A stretch of 64,000 nt of DNA. Origin: Sporocytophaga sp. GTDB lineage: Bacteria > Bacteroidota > Bacteroidia > Cytophagales > Cytophagaceae. The position numbers and the translations under genes were made by a program. Below the pieces are notes generated by a model that was given only the letters and a program-made list of their open reading frames with translations, made no database searches and was not told the origin of the DNA. The stretch lies in assembly GCF_017745095.1 (NCBI RefSeq), contig NZ_JAGHZZ010000013.1, forward strand, positions 43,202 to 107,201, read 5' to 3'. Numbering within the stretch: position 1 is the first letter of the stretch; every line of letters begins with the position of its first letter. Of the stretch, positions 16,988-26,333 are shown in pieces.

Positions 16988-19412
16988 GTATAAAATATTA
17001 AGTTTCTTTTTGGTTTGCTTAGTTTCTTCAAACCTGTTTGCCCAATACAATTTATCAGGAATAGTACTGTCCCTTCCGGACAGTTCAAGTATGAAAAACT
17101 GTAATGTTTACCTGAATGAAAAAGGCATTTCAGTTTCAACAGATTCGTTAGGCAGATTTGAATTCCATGACCTGCCTGCTGGCCAATATACATTGGTAAC
17201 TTCCTTCCTTGAGTATCACACAACATATCAAAAGGTTTCTATTAATAAGAATGATACTTACGTTAAAGTCTGCATGAAATCAGTTTACAGTGTGTTAGAA
17301 GAGGTAGTAGTGACACACAAACCTGAAGATGAAGGACATTTGAGGGCTGTAGAAAATATGGGGATTTATGAAGGTAAAAAGTCTGAAGTAATAGTTCCTG
17401 ATAAGCTCACTGTAAACCTGGCAACCAATAACGCAAGACAAGTCTATTCACGTGTGGCAGGATTGAACATTTATGAAAATGACGGAGCAGGTCTTCAGCT
17501 TAGTATTGGAGGAAGAGGCCTTGACCCTAACCGAACTTCCAATTTCAATGTAAGACAGAATGGATATGACATCAGTGCAGATGCTTTAGGTTACCCGGAA
17601 AGTTACTATACTCCTCCAGTAGAAGCTATTGAGAAAATTCAGATCGTGCGTGGCGCTGCCTCTCTTCAATATGGGACTCAGTTTGGAGGTTTGCTGAATT
17701 TTATATTAAGAAAACCAGTAGAAGATAAAAAGATCCAGCTTATTGCAAGACAAAGTGTCGGCTCGTATGGTTTCTACAATGCCTTTACAAGTCTTAGCGG
17801 GACTGTCGGAAAAGTCAGCTACTACTCCTTTTTCCAATATAAGAGAGCTGATGGCTGGAGACCAAATTCCGGTTTTAATGACTTTAATTTCTATACAAAT
17901 CTCAATTATAAGCTTTCTCCAAAATCAACTCTTGGCTTTGATATCACCATCATGGATTACCTTGCACAGCAAGCTGGAGGTCTTAATGATGCAATGTTTA
18001 AGCAAGATCCAAGACAAAGCAACAGAGCCAGAAACTGGTTCAAAGTAAACTGGAACCTTGCAGCAATACATTTCACGCATAAGTTCAATGCGTCCAGTGA
18101 ATTTAACATCCGCATGTTCGGGCTTTCCGCATCAAGATATTCTTTAGGATTCAGACCTGTTAGAGTTGAATCACCAGACGATAATAGCAAACGTGATCTG
18201 ATCAAAGGAGAATTTAACAACTGGGGCGCAGAAGCCAGGTACTTAAAGAGATATATGATTGGATCCAAAAATCTGGTATTGCTGGTAGGAGGACGTTTTT
18301 ACCACGGACTGAATCATAGCACTCAAGGAAATGGTAATGCAGGCAATGATCCTAATTTTAATTATATAGAAAACTATAAATATAAAACTTTAAGTTCATC
18401 CGATTATCGGTTTCCTAATAATAATGTAGCATTGTTTGCAGAAAACATCATTTACCTTTCTGACAAATTTTCCATCACTCCAGGAATAAGATATGAGTAC
18501 ATCAATACAACTTCAGATGGTACAGCAATATCACTAGTAACCAATGGTGCTGGAGTTGTCCGAGATACGCTTACCGTTACTGAAAACAGAACCAATAGCC
18601 GCCAGTTTATTCTAGGAGGAATTGGATTTTGTTACAGGCCCACTTCCAGGATCAATACCTACGCCAATATATCTCAGAACTACAGATCTATTACCTTTAG
18701 CGATATGCAGATTATAAATCCATCGTCTGTAATCGATCCTAACCTGAAAGATGAAAGGGGCTACTCTGCAGACATAGGAATCAGAAGTGAGCAGACAAAT
18801 GCTATAATATATGATTTGAGTTTGTTTTATGTAAACTATGCGAACAGGATTGGCGAAACTCTAGATTCTGATAAATATAACAATACCCTCAGAAAAAGGG
18901 GTAATATCGGAGAGGCAGTCATGATGGGAGTTGAGTGTTATCTTGAAGGTGAATTCTTCAAACTAACCAAGATCAAAACAGAAAACTGGAATGCATCAGC
19001 TTTCATTAACCTTGCATTGATTCACTCAAAATACTTAAAAAGTGAATTAAAAAGAGTAAAGGGAAGCCAAGTTGAGTTTGTTCCAAAAGTGAACTTAAAG
19101 ACGGGTTTGAGAGTCGGATACAAAAATCTGAAAGCATCATTTCAGATTACACATCTATCTGATCAGTTTACCGATGCAACCAATGCAACATCAAGTCTAG
19201 ACGGAACTTCAAGTGTTATGGGACCTATTCCGGCATATACCATTATGGACTTCAGCATGTCTTATGAATACAAAATATTTAAGCTGGAAGGCAGTGTTAA
19301 TAACCTCGCTAATCAAATGTATTTTACTCGTAGGGCTACAGGCTATCCAGGACCAGGAATTTTGCCTTCAGATGGCAGAGGATTCTATTTGACATTACAA
19401 GTAAAAATATAA
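16980..19412 (+). CDS. TonB-dependent outer-membrane receptor
   Basis: The chosen ATG at 16980 overlaps the HTTM stop and gives an 810-residue protein with a clean signal peptide ending LFAQ. An upstream Met at 16887 would precede the leader and is unlikely. A CarboxypepD_reg-like beta domain follows (residues about 24-100), then a short TonB-box candidate (LEEVVVTHK), a plug domain (IGGRGLDPNRTSNFNVRQNG, IQIVRGAASLQYGTQFGG), and a beta-barrel ending in the typical aromatic strand GRGFYLTLQVKI. Members closest in domain order are FecA-like iron(III)-complex or siderophore receptors. Position in an imelysin operon behind Fur-like boxes supports iron uptake; the ligand is not known. Confidence 0.95.
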   Translation: MIKYKILSFFLVCLVSSNLFAQYNLSGIVLSLPDSSSMKNCNVYLNEKGISVSTDSLGRFEFHDLPAGQYTLVTSFLEYHTTYQKVSINKNDTYVKVCMKSVYSVLEEVVVTHKPEDEGHLRAVENMGIYEGKKSEVIVPDKLTVNLATNNARQVYSRVAGLNIYENDGAGLQLSIGGRGLDPNRTSNFNVRQNGYDISADALGYPESYYTPPVEAIEKIQIVRGAASLQYGTQFGGLLNFILRKPVEDKKIQLIARQSVGSYGFYNAFTSLSGTVGKVSYYSFFQYKRADGWRPNSGFNDFNFYTNLNYKLSPKSTLGFDITIMDYLAQQAGGLNDAMFKQDPRQSNRARNWFKVNWNLAAIHFTHKFNASSEFNIRMFGLSASRYSLGFRPVRVESPDDNSKRDLIKGEFNNWGAEARYLKRYMIGSKNLVLLVGGRFYHGLNHSTQGNGNAGNDPNFNYIENYKYKTLSSSDYRFPNNNVALFAENIIYLSDKFSITPGIRYEYINTTSDGTAISLVTNGAGVVRDTLTVTENRTNSRQFILGGIGFCYRPTSRINTYANISQNYRSITFSDMQIINPSSVIDPNLKDERGYSADIGIRSEQTNAIIYDLSLFYVNYANRIGETLDSDKYNNTLRKRGNIGEAVMMGVECYLEGEFFKLTKIKTENWNASAFINLALIHSKYLKSELKRVKGSQVEFVPKVNLKTGLRVGYKNLKASFQITHLSDQFTDATNATSSLDGTSSVMGPIPAYTIMDFSMSYEYKIFKLEGSVNNLANQMYFTRRATGYPGPGILPSDGRGFYLTLQVKI

Positions 19413-19425
19413 TCGAGATGAAATT

Positions 19426-19445
19426 GGGACGCTTTGTTAGCGTCT
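19426..19445 (+). terminator. Hairpin downstream of the TonB receptor operon
   Basis: GACGCT (19428-19433) pairs with AGCGTC (19439-19444) around TTGTT, extendable by G-C and G-T pairs. A run of nine T's follows only about 25 bp later, so it is a plausible but imperfect terminator. Confidence 0.5.
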
Positions 19446-19605
19446 CTCCTCTCCTAATTATTCCGTTTTTTTTTAAACTCGCTCAAATCCCTGCCTTTCA
19501 TAGTGTTTAAGACATTAGCGAAACATCATTAAATCTTAAGCGAAGTTCAAACCCAAACAAATCAATTTTCCGCATGTTTCCTGTTGCAAATTGATTCAAG
19601 TCATT

Positions 19606-20181
19606 ATGTATATAAAAGTTATTAAAGTCTTTATCATCTCTATTTTTCTTTATAGTTGCAGTCAAACTCAGAAAGAGACAGAGAATAAAGAAAATATTTC
19701 CAACGACAGTATGCTAAAGAGAGGGGAATATTTAGTAACGATAATGGCTTGTGCTGATTGTCATTCGCCTAAAATGAAGACTGATCAAGGGTTTGTTCCT
19801 GATCCGGATTTGACTCTATCTGGCCATCCATCCCATAAGCAGCTTAAAGACATAGATACTTCATTAACACGTACCTGGGCAATTTTTTCTAAGGAAGGTA
19901 CAGCATCTGCAGGTCCTTGGGGAGTTTCTTATGCTGCAAATATAACTTCAGATCCTACAGGCATTGGAGGATGGACTCAGGAGCAATTTAACAGAGCTAT
20001 GAAACAGGGTAAATACAAAGGAATAGAAAAGGCCAGAACATTGCAACCGCCTATGCCCTGGCCTTCTTTTGCTGTGTTGACGGAGGAAGACTTAAAAGCA
20101 ATCTTCACATTCCTGAAATCAACAAAACCTGTAAGAAATGTCCCCCCTGATTCGAAATCGAGGAAGGATATAAATAAATAA
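19606..20181 (+). CDS. Cytochrome c-like lipoprotein
   Basis: A short lipoprotein leader (ISIFLYSC) precedes a single-haem cytochrome c fold of about 150 residues. The haem site is CADCH, preceded by RGEYLVTIMA, and a distal-ligand candidate is the Met in QPPMPWPSF. The late ALTEEDLKAIFTFLKS-like helix (with VLTEED) is typical of cytochrome c domains. I prefer the Met codon at 19606 (MYIKVIKVF); an in-frame Met at 19591 would add five residues. The protein is probably an outer- or inner-membrane-anchored periplasmic electron carrier. No oxidase or dehydrogenase partner is adjacent. It ends 6 bp before a convergent gene. Confidence 0.85.
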   Translation: MYIKVIKVFIISIFLYSCSQTQKETENKENISNDSMLKRGEYLVTIMACADCHSPKMKTDQGFVPDPDLTLSGHPSHKQLKDIDTSLTRTWAIFSKEGTASAGPWGVSYAANITSDPTGIGGWTQEQFNRAMKQGKYKGIEKARTLQPPMPWPSFAVLTEEDLKAIFTFLKSTKPVRNVPPDSKSRKDINK

Positions 20182-20187
20182 TGCTAT

Positions 20188-21300
20188 TTAAAACTTTGAA
20201 ATCCTTGCATTAGAATTTAACAGCACTCTGCTAATATCACCTGTAGTTAAAAGATTCCCTTTTTCTTTATTCCAATAATCTTTAACTGACAAACCTTCTC
20301 TGTTTTTAATCTCTATTTCCTCAGATTGCAATTGCCCCCAGTCAGTAGTCAGTAAAGCGTTCACATTGCTGATTCTTGAAAGTAAAACACTTCCGTTTTT
20401 AGTTTTGGAAACCCAACCGTCACCAACTTTAGATATTGATTCATCTATATAAACAACATCAGCCTCTAGGGCATTCTCACCATCTTCATAGACCATCAGT
20501 CTGCCATGGTCTTCATACCAATACTCAAGTGTAACAGTATTAGGCTGCGATTCACGGGTCACTTTTACCTTGTAGATATTAGATTTTCCGACTTTATTAT
20601 CGATGGATCTGGTAACATTATCTTTTCCGGAACCCGTTGACTCTTCAAACGTCCATTCATTACCAATTTTAGTAAATGGAAAATTACCAAAAGTAATAGG
20701 ATAGGATACTCCAGAAGGTGCTACTGATGATACAGTATAATCCGTTAATTGTATTGGTGCGGATGTACCAACAGAACCTTGACCAATATAACCAGTAGAA
20801 GGTGAATAATAATCAAAGCTTGTATAATTACCGGTAACTTTTCGAACTTTTATCGCATCAGTAATCAATCCTTTACCGGTGTTCACTTTTGCATTAACTG
20901 AATCTATAGTTAAAACAGAGGCTCTTCCATATTCATCAGTTACATTCCAGGTGGTTCCCTCAGGCTGATTAAATCTACAAACCAATACATAAGAAGCGGG
21001 ATCCCTCAATCTGATTGATCTGGAGAAATTTCCATCCTTCAAGGCATAATATACTGTCGGAAATATGGTATCTATTGTCTGAGAAGAGTTCCTTATCAGA
21101 AAGGTATCCTTACCAGCCTCCTGTTCCACCGAAGAAGTGACAGTTTCTCCTGAATAAGTATAAGTATAAGCACTTCCCACTTTAAGAAAGGTAACCCCAT
21201 TATTTCCATCAACCGGTGTATCTTTATCTTTCTTACAAGACATTGATAGAAAAATGATTACTAAATAAACAACCGACTTAAAACCTTTAAACTTGTACAT
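20188..21300 (-). CDS. Lipoprotein of unknown function
   Basis: The 370-residue product has a Sec leader and lipobox (FLSMSC, Cys22) followed by KKDKDT, the acidic/charged tether typical of Bacteroidota lipoproteins. The mature part is beta-rich with two similar halves: VGSAYTYTYSGETVTS near residue 42 and IGNEWTFEESTGSGKDN near residue 212. This suggests a duplicated domain of about 150 residues. No catalytic motif or named family is recognised. It is convergent with the cytochrome gene, leaving no room for a terminator between them. Confidence 0.75.
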   Translation of the reverse strand: MYKFKGFKSVVYLVIIFLSMSCKKDKDTPVDGNNGVTFLKVGSAYTYTYSGETVTSSVEQEAGKDTFLIRNSSQTIDTIFPTVYYALKDGNFSRSIRLRDPASYVLVCRFNQPEGTTWNVTDEYGRASVLTIDSVNAKVNTGKGLITDAIKVRKVTGNYTSFDYYSPSTGYIGQGSVGTSAPIQLTDYTVSSVAPSGVSYPITFGNFPFTKIGNEWTFEESTGSGKDNVTRSIDNKVGKSNIYKVKVTRESQPNTVTLEYWYEDHGRLMVYEDGENALEADVVYIDESISKVGDGWVSKTKNGSVLLSRISNVNALLTTDWGQLQSEEIEIKNREGLSVKDYWNKEKGNLLTTGDISRVLLNSNARISKF

Positions 21301-21623
21301 ATTGAACTATTTGAGATTAATAAAAATACTGATCAAAAAGATGATATTCAAAATTATTCTTACCTAGTTTCCTAAAATGTGCAATTCACCAACAAAAAAA
21401 TTATATACCTTTTCAACCTATACTCGGTCTGGTTAACTATGTATAACCTCGCTTATTGCTCACCAAAAGAGAAAACACTCGATACTAACAACTTAACCTC
21501 TTATAATTTTATTCTAAAAATTTTTAAGTTTTTTTTTAAATAAAGATCTTTTTATCAAGTGCGGGTGTTTTTAATATAGGCAGAGGCCTTGAAAAAAATT
21601 ACCAATCATTAAATTCTAATATT
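21301..21623. other. Intergenic region with no gene found
   Basis: About 320 AT-rich bases between the divergently transcribed lipoprotein and the CsbD-like gene. It should hold both promoters. I saw no hairpin with a U-tract, no repeat matching elsewhere in the window, and no convincing small frame. Confidence 0.5.
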
Positions 21624-21821
21624 ATGGATAACCTGAGATTGAAAGGTAGTTGGAAGGAAATGAAAGGCAAATTAAAACAAGAATTTGCCGATTTAACCGA
21701 CAATGATCTCCTTTATGAAGAAGGTAAAGAAGATGAACTTATCGGCCGACTACAAAAGAAAACAGGCAAAACAAAAGATGAAGTTCGTGCCCTTGTTTTT
21801 GAATCTGAGTACCATGAATAA
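21624..21821 (+). CDS. CsbD-like stress protein
   Basis: The 65-residue highly charged protein has the CsbD-like signature: [26 protein letters not shown], then [22 protein letters not shown]. These small cytoplasmic proteins fold as a compact helical bundle and are induced by general stress; their molecular role is unknown. The gene is monocistronic, with a long AT-rich upstream region and a strong terminator 50 bp after the stop. Confidence 0.9.
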   Translation: MDNLRLKGSWKEMKGKLKQEFADLTDNDLLYEEGKEDELIGRLQKKTGKTKDEVRALVFESEYHE

Positions 21822-21870
21822 CTGACGACTATTCATGTTTAATAGTTTATATGTAAAATCAACATAAAGA

Positions 21871-21895
21871 AAGCCCCTCAGTTGGGGCTTTTTAT
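21871..21895 (+). terminator. Rho-independent terminator after the CsbD-like gene
   Basis: AAGCCCC (21871-21877) pairs perfectly with GGGGCTT (21884-21890) around TCAGTT and runs into a T-rich tract. Confidence 0.92.
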
Positions 21896-21980
21896 TTTAT
21901 TCCATTTTTTGAATTAATATCACCTCAAAAATAATGTTTCATTTTTATATTGTAATTTCAAGTCTTCATTCGAATAATAA

Positions 21981-22415
21981 ATGAATTGGATCATACTTTT
22001 ACTTGTATTTCTTGCCGGAGCTGCAACATCCATTCAGGCAGGCGTTAATGGTACTCTGGGTAAAAAAGTAGGCGCTCTGGAAGCTGCATTTATATCATTC
22101 CTGGTTGGCACCATTTTTCTTTCCATTTTAATGACTTTTATGCGAAAGGGAAACATTATGTCGGCTTTAGAAACACCAAAATGGCAGCTGACAGGTGGCT
22201 TACTCGGAGCTGTCTACATTCTTATTATGGTTAATGCTGTTCCCAGAATAGGAATTGCAGCCGCACTTGTTACGCTTATCGCTGGTCAGTTGATAACAGG
22301 CACATTGATAGATCACTTTGGTTTTATAGGTGATAAACAGATTCCCATTGACTGGAAAAGACTAAGCGCTATCATTCTTCTGGGGTGTTCAATTTATCTT
22401 TTCAATAAAAAGTAA
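21981..22415 (+). CDS. Small DMT-family transporter (DUF606/YdcZ type)
   Basis: The 144-residue membrane protein has five hydrophobic segments. The signature LVFLAGAATSIQAGVNGTLGKKVG at the start, the AAFISFLVGTIF helix and the VNAVPRIGIAAALVTLIAGQL helix are typical of the DUF606 (YdcZ) branch of the drug/metabolite transporter superfamily. Members are half-size and presumably work as dimers in the inner membrane; the substrate is unknown. No obvious operon partner is present. Confidence 0.88.
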   Translation: MNWIILLLVFLAGAATSIQAGVNGTLGKKVGALEAAFISFLVGTIFLSILMTFMRKGNIMSALETPKWQLTGGLLGAVYILIMVNAVPRIGIAAALVTLIAGQLITGTLIDHFGFIGDKQIPIDWKRLSAIILLGCSIYLFNKK

Positions 22416-22515
22416 TTATCGATCTTTTCTTTGTCAGGATAATTAAACTCGAAAAGTAAATACACTTAGTCCTAAAAAGAAGACACGAGGAACGCAGAGG
22501 TTATGAAAAACACAA

Positions 22516-23727
22516 TTACATCGCTTCTTCCAGCTCTTCTTTTGATACTTTAAAGATACAAATTCGAGGAAACCTTCCTGCAATCCAAGTTGTACCTGCA
22601 ACCACAAGACTCTTGTCATTTGCAACAGTATAGCCCGCCAATTTATAAGGATTCATAGACCCTAAGTATTTATTACCTAAAAGCATTCCACTGTTCACAT
22701 CATAAAAATACAATGCAATTTGTCCTGATTTAGTATCGGAGCCATAAACAAGTGCATTCCCATTATTTAAAGCACAATTTTTCAGAACCACATTGGCATC
22801 AGGTTGTAGTTCAAACATTTTATTACCGGGAATGTCAGAACTGGAAGAAACTGCATTAGGTGCATAATTCAGTGTGACATTAGGAATAAAGAAATTTTCG
22901 CCATAAGCAAACCTTGAGATAGCGAATCCATTCCCTTTAAATACAAGGCTACTGATCACTCTTTCATCCTGGTAACCTTGTACTAAACCAACCCTTGGAT
23001 TTTTATCTGTTGAAAGCATATCAAAAAAAACAAGTGAAAGTGTGTACCTGTAAAATGCATTGAAATAATACATATTTCCATTTAACTGTCCACAGAAAAA
23101 AGGAAGGTGTTTCCCTTGCCCACTCAGATGTTCAATAATGGCTTGTTCTGCATCAAAATCTCCAAAGCCGATATCAAATGATTTCTGATTAAGTATAGCA
23201 CCATTGGTGCTTATTCTTGAAACGACAGTCTGCTTATCATCTCTGTTATAACTAAGTAATGTAAGACTATTGTTATCTCCATTTAAAGAGGCATAAAGCG
23301 GGTAAAGCAGTCCTAATCCCGCTACTTCTATTGTAATGCCGGCATCATCCACCTTCATGAGTTTTGCTTCAAGGCTCAGGCGGTCCATACAGAAGAAGAA
23401 TATCTGGTTTCCAACTTTTATCAATTGATTGACCGGATTAACATAATCCGAAGAAACATTTTGCTCAGACACAAAATTTCCGTCTTTGTCAGTCTTCATC
23501 ACATACACTCCTTTAAAAGGAGACTCAGCAACCTTTCTTCCTCCAAGGATCAGAAAGCCTTCATCTGCTGTTTGCTGTATATCATAGGGACTATATTCTG
23601 ATGTAATATCAGAATGATCATAGATCTTCAAAAAAGTCTCGGGTTTTACATCTTTATTCTTTTTAACATCACAAGATGTAAAAAAGAATATAATTAAAGC
23701 TCCCAAAAATACTGTAATTCTATTCAT
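22516..23727 (-). CDS. Lipoprotein, probable beta-propeller-like, last gene of the second DUF1800 operon
   Basis: I place the start at the ATG at 23727, because it directly precedes a lipoprotein signal (FFFTSC, Cys19). An upstream Met at 23769 would overlap the previous gene and bury the leader. The 403-residue product contains phrases such as QQTADEGFLILGGRK and VMKTDKDGNF, seen in repeated-blade (propeller-like) secreted Bacteroidota proteins. No catalytic residues are recognised. The gene follows the barrel protein by about 10 bp, so it belongs to the DUF1800-DUF1501-barrel-lipoprotein transcription unit and may be a surface component of it. Confidence 0.75.
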   Translation of the reverse strand: MNRITVFLGALIIFFFTSCDVKKNKDVKPETFLKIYDHSDITSEYSPYDIQQTADEGFLILGGRKVAESPFKGVYVMKTDKDGNFVSEQNVSSDYVNPVNQLIKVGNQIFFFCMDRLSLEAKLMKVDDAGITIEVAGLGLLYPLYASLNGDNNSLTLLSYNRDDKQTVVSRISTNGAILNQKSFDIGFGDFDAEQAIIEHLSGQGKHLPFFCGQLNGNMYYFNAFYRYTLSLVFFDMLSTDKNPRVGLVQGYQDERVISSLVFKGNGFAISRFAYGENFFIPNVTLNYAPNAVSSSSDIPGNKMFELQPDANVVLKNCALNNGNALVYGSDTKSGQIALYFYDVNSGMLLGNKYLGSMNPYKLAGYTVANDKSLVVAGTTWIAGRFPRICIFKVSKEELEEAM

Positions 23728-23737
23728 TCCGACACTA

Positions 23738-24613
23738 TTATCTTGATCTGAAATTATTTGCATTGACATACCTCATTGGAAGCAGGCATCCTAAATTAAT
23801 ACTGATATTCCTAAGCTTCAAATCATCCAGCGCATCACCAGCACCACTAAGGGTATTATTAGTATATCTATTCTTTCTGTTTGTAATATTATTGGCACCT
23901 AGTCTGTAATTGACGTCCAATAAAACCTTTATATTTCCTACATCATAGCTCACCCCTGCACCTGCCATAAATCCTATCGAAGATTTAATAAATAAATCCT
24001 TTGCTCCAACTAATATATCTGGTTGGGTAAAATTAGTTCCTCCGGAGGCTTTATCTGTACCGCTGATTTCTACCTTTTTATTGGCTGTACTCAATATACC
24101 ATAGTAAAAACCTGCCTGTACATAAGGCTTAATTGCATTCTTAAGTATGTCATATTTGATCAAAAGCGGCAGTTCAATATAATCCAGTTGATGATCCTGT
24201 TTATAGTTCAAATCAAAAGTCACTACATCAGAAGTGTCTTTCCATTCATATCTGTTGCTATAGCTAAATCTCTGTCTTCGATAATTTGGCTGAAAGCTTA
24301 GCGAAATGGTTTTATATGTAAAGGTAACTTCAAGACCTGCGCAGGCTCCAGCACCTTTAAAGCCATTATACTTTTTATCCAGACTGCTGATTTGTCCTTC
24401 AGTGGAACTGAATACAGAATACCTGTCTCCAGGTTTTACCTTTGAATAACTAAGTCCCCCTCTCACTCCTATCCACCATTGCTTCTCAAGGAATTCAGCA
24501 TTTCTTCTGGAAGTCGGAGTGCGTCTTCGGTTTCCCTGAGCATTTGCACTGAAACTCACCAGAAGAAATAAAATAAAAACAGTAAAAATATGATAGACTA
24601 AAATCCTCTTCAT
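23738..24613 (-). CDS. Outer-membrane beta-barrel protein (PorT-like fold)
   Basis: The 291-residue product has a signal peptide ending SANAQG, a short basic segment (RRRTPTSRR), then alternating hydrophobic/polar strands typical of an eight-stranded outer-membrane barrel: WIGVRGGLSYSKV, DYIELPLLIKYDI, KPYVQAGFYYG, IGFMAGAGVSYDVG and a terminal NISINLGCLLPM. The ELPLLIKY strand is a hallmark of the PorT/OmpW-like outer-membrane beta-barrel family. It follows the DUF1501 gene by 7 bp in one operon. It may anchor or help translocate the neighbouring exported proteins; this is inference. Confidence 0.85.
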   Translation of the reverse strand: MKRILVYHIFTVFILFLLVSFSANAQGNRRRTPTSRRNAEFLEKQWWIGVRGGLSYSKVKPGDRYSVFSSTEGQISSLDKKYNGFKGAGACAGLEVTFTYKTISLSFQPNYRRQRFSYSNRYEWKDTSDVVTFDLNYKQDHQLDYIELPLLIKYDILKNAIKPYVQAGFYYGILSTANKKVEISGTDKASGGTNFTQPDILVGAKDLFIKSSIGFMAGAGVSYDVGNIKVLLDVNYRLGANNITNRKNRYTNNTLSGAGDALDDLKLRNISINLGCLLPMRYVNANNFRSR

Positions 24614-24620
24614 TCCGATG

Positions 24621-26315
24621 CTACTTTAATATTACCAGCTTCTTAACGTCTTTCAACGCTCCAGCCTTTATCTCATAATAATAAATACCTGAAGGGATGT
24701 CGCGAAGGTCCACCATCTCTCTGTGTTCGCCATATCCACGTTTTTCATTGAGTACATTTTTAACGACACTACCGTTAGCATTCAGAATATTGATTTCAAC
24801 ATTCGTTTCATTATTTATGCTGAATGAGATAGTCGTAGCAAAACTCGCAGGATTAGGATAACAGCTGTTCATCCTGATCCTCTTATCCAGAAAATCTTTA
24901 ACAGCAGTTACATCAGGATTAACAATTGGAAGCACTGTGCCTTTTCCTGGATAATCGCCCCAGATGGTTCCAAATTCGGCATCTACTTTCGAAGGATCCA
25001 CACAAAGCCATTCTTTCAGAATAGATGCATAGATCTGTCTGTAATCCACCTGCATTTCAACATTGTCCTTAGAAAGATCAGGGTTATTACCAATAACGCC
25101 TGGTATAACTCCTTTTCCAAACAGCATCACAGGCGCTCCTGAACCGTGATCTGTTCCATAACTTCCGTTTGAATACACTCTCCTTCCAAATTCAGAGGTA
25201 GTTACAGTCAACACACGATGATCAATACTTCTCAATTTCAGATCTTCCTGAAAAGCTCTCATAGTCGCTGAAATGTGATACATCAAAGCTGCATGATTAC
25301 CAGTAGTATGATCATTCGCCTCCACCTGTTGCGCATGTGTATCAAAACCTCCGATCTTCACAAGGAACACTTTGGTTTTGCAGCCACCACTGATAAGATT
25401 TGCAATAATTTTAAAATATCCAGCAAGAGGATTTTTGATCCTGCTTCCAGGCGCACTCAGCGGATATGTCGTAGGATATGTAACATTCGGATCAAACTTT
25501 TTACCTTCGTTATATACCGCAAGAAGTCTGTCGTCGTACTGATCTGTTTTCTGCTCCAGGTCAAGCAGCCATTTCATTTCCTTTCCATAAGGAGAGTTAT
25601 TCAGACTTGTAGGAGGAATTCCTCTAGGGTCTACCCCTTCCACATCATCAAAGCCTGGAAGTTGTTCCACAAGGTTAAAAAACTGTTGAGGATTATCTAT
25701 AGCTATTCCTGTAGATATGTTATCTCCTTGATGAAATATAAGAGATACTTCGCTGCCAAATTCCAATGCCAGCGGGTCTTTCATATTGTCATTAGGAAAA
25801 TCATTAGGATAAACTTGTGGTGCGTAATGGTCTTTCAGATATCGTCCTACCCATCCCGAGCTGATGTAATCGTTTGACCCGCCACCCATAAACATGATAT
25901 CTCTGCTTCTGAAGTGTGAACCATTATGATGTTCATAGGATACTCCCTGCACAAAACTCACCATTCCCTGATCATATAGATCTTTCACTCCAACCATATC
26001 CGGATGCAAGCCTACAGATCTTTCAGCAGTAAGGGAACTATCTAACAATATAAATTTACGATTTCCATTTTCAGGAATAGCAATATTGGGACGCACATTC
26101 TGATAATTATCATAATCACCTGCAGGTATAAGCATATTCAGGCCATCGTTACCTCCATGCATCTGAAGAATGATTAAAACTCTGTCATTAGGGCATTCCG
26201 CTGCAAGCCTTTGTAGTGGAGATGCCATAGACATGGATTTAAAAAATATGCCGTCAAGCGCAAAGGAAATTGCACCTAGAGCCGGGAGTTTATTAATAAA
26301 GTCTCTTCTTTTCAT
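24621..26315 (-). CDS. DUF1501 family protein with T9SS C-terminal sorting domain
   Basis: The 564-residue DUF1501 member begins with a twin-arginine-like leader (KRRDFINKLPALGAISF). Family stretches are LQMHGGNDGLNMLIPAGDY, SHFRSRDIMFMG, VKIGGFDTHAQ, TTSEFGRR and GTDHGSGAPVMLFG. From about residue 485 it carries a type IX secretion C-terminal domain: YPNPASFATTISFSI, VEINILNANGSVV, and a final SGIYYYEIKAG...KKLVILK strand. It is therefore predicted to be displayed on or released from the outer surface, unlike the paralogue at 5995-7215, which lacks the tail. It lies 18 bp downstream of a leaderless DUF1800 gene. Confidence 0.93.
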   Translation of the reverse strand: MKRRDFINKLPALGAISFALDGIFFKSMSMASPLQRLAAECPNDRVLIILQMHGGNDGLNMLIPAGDYDNYQNVRPNIAIPENGNRKFILLDSSLTAERSVGLHPDMVGVKDLYDQGMVSFVQGVSYEHHNGSHFRSRDIMFMGGGSNDYISSGWVGRYLKDHYAPQVYPNDFPNDNMKDPLALEFGSEVSLIFHQGDNISTGIAIDNPQQFFNLVEQLPGFDDVEGVDPRGIPPTSLNNSPYGKEMKWLLDLEQKTDQYDDRLLAVYNEGKKFDPNVTYPTTYPLSAPGSRIKNPLAGYFKIIANLISGGCKTKVFLVKIGGFDTHAQQVEANDHTTGNHAALMYHISATMRAFQEDLKLRSIDHRVLTVTTSEFGRRVYSNGSYGTDHGSGAPVMLFGKGVIPGVIGNNPDLSKDNVEMQVDYRQIYASILKEWLCVDPSKVDAEFGTIWGDYPGKGTVLPIVNPDVTAVKDFLDKRIRMNSCYPNPASFATTISFSINNETNVEINILNANGSVVKNVLNEKRGYGEHREMVDLRDIPSGIYYYEIKAGALKDVKKLVILK

Positions 26316-26333
26316 AAGACTGTTTTTTCCTGA

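Noticed and set aside
22470-22510. Sequence resembling Bacteroidota cacgaggaacgcagag repeats, with a similar cacagagaagcacaag stretch near 57962
   Set aside because: The two resemble each other only over a short, low-complexity stretch, too little to claim a repeat family.
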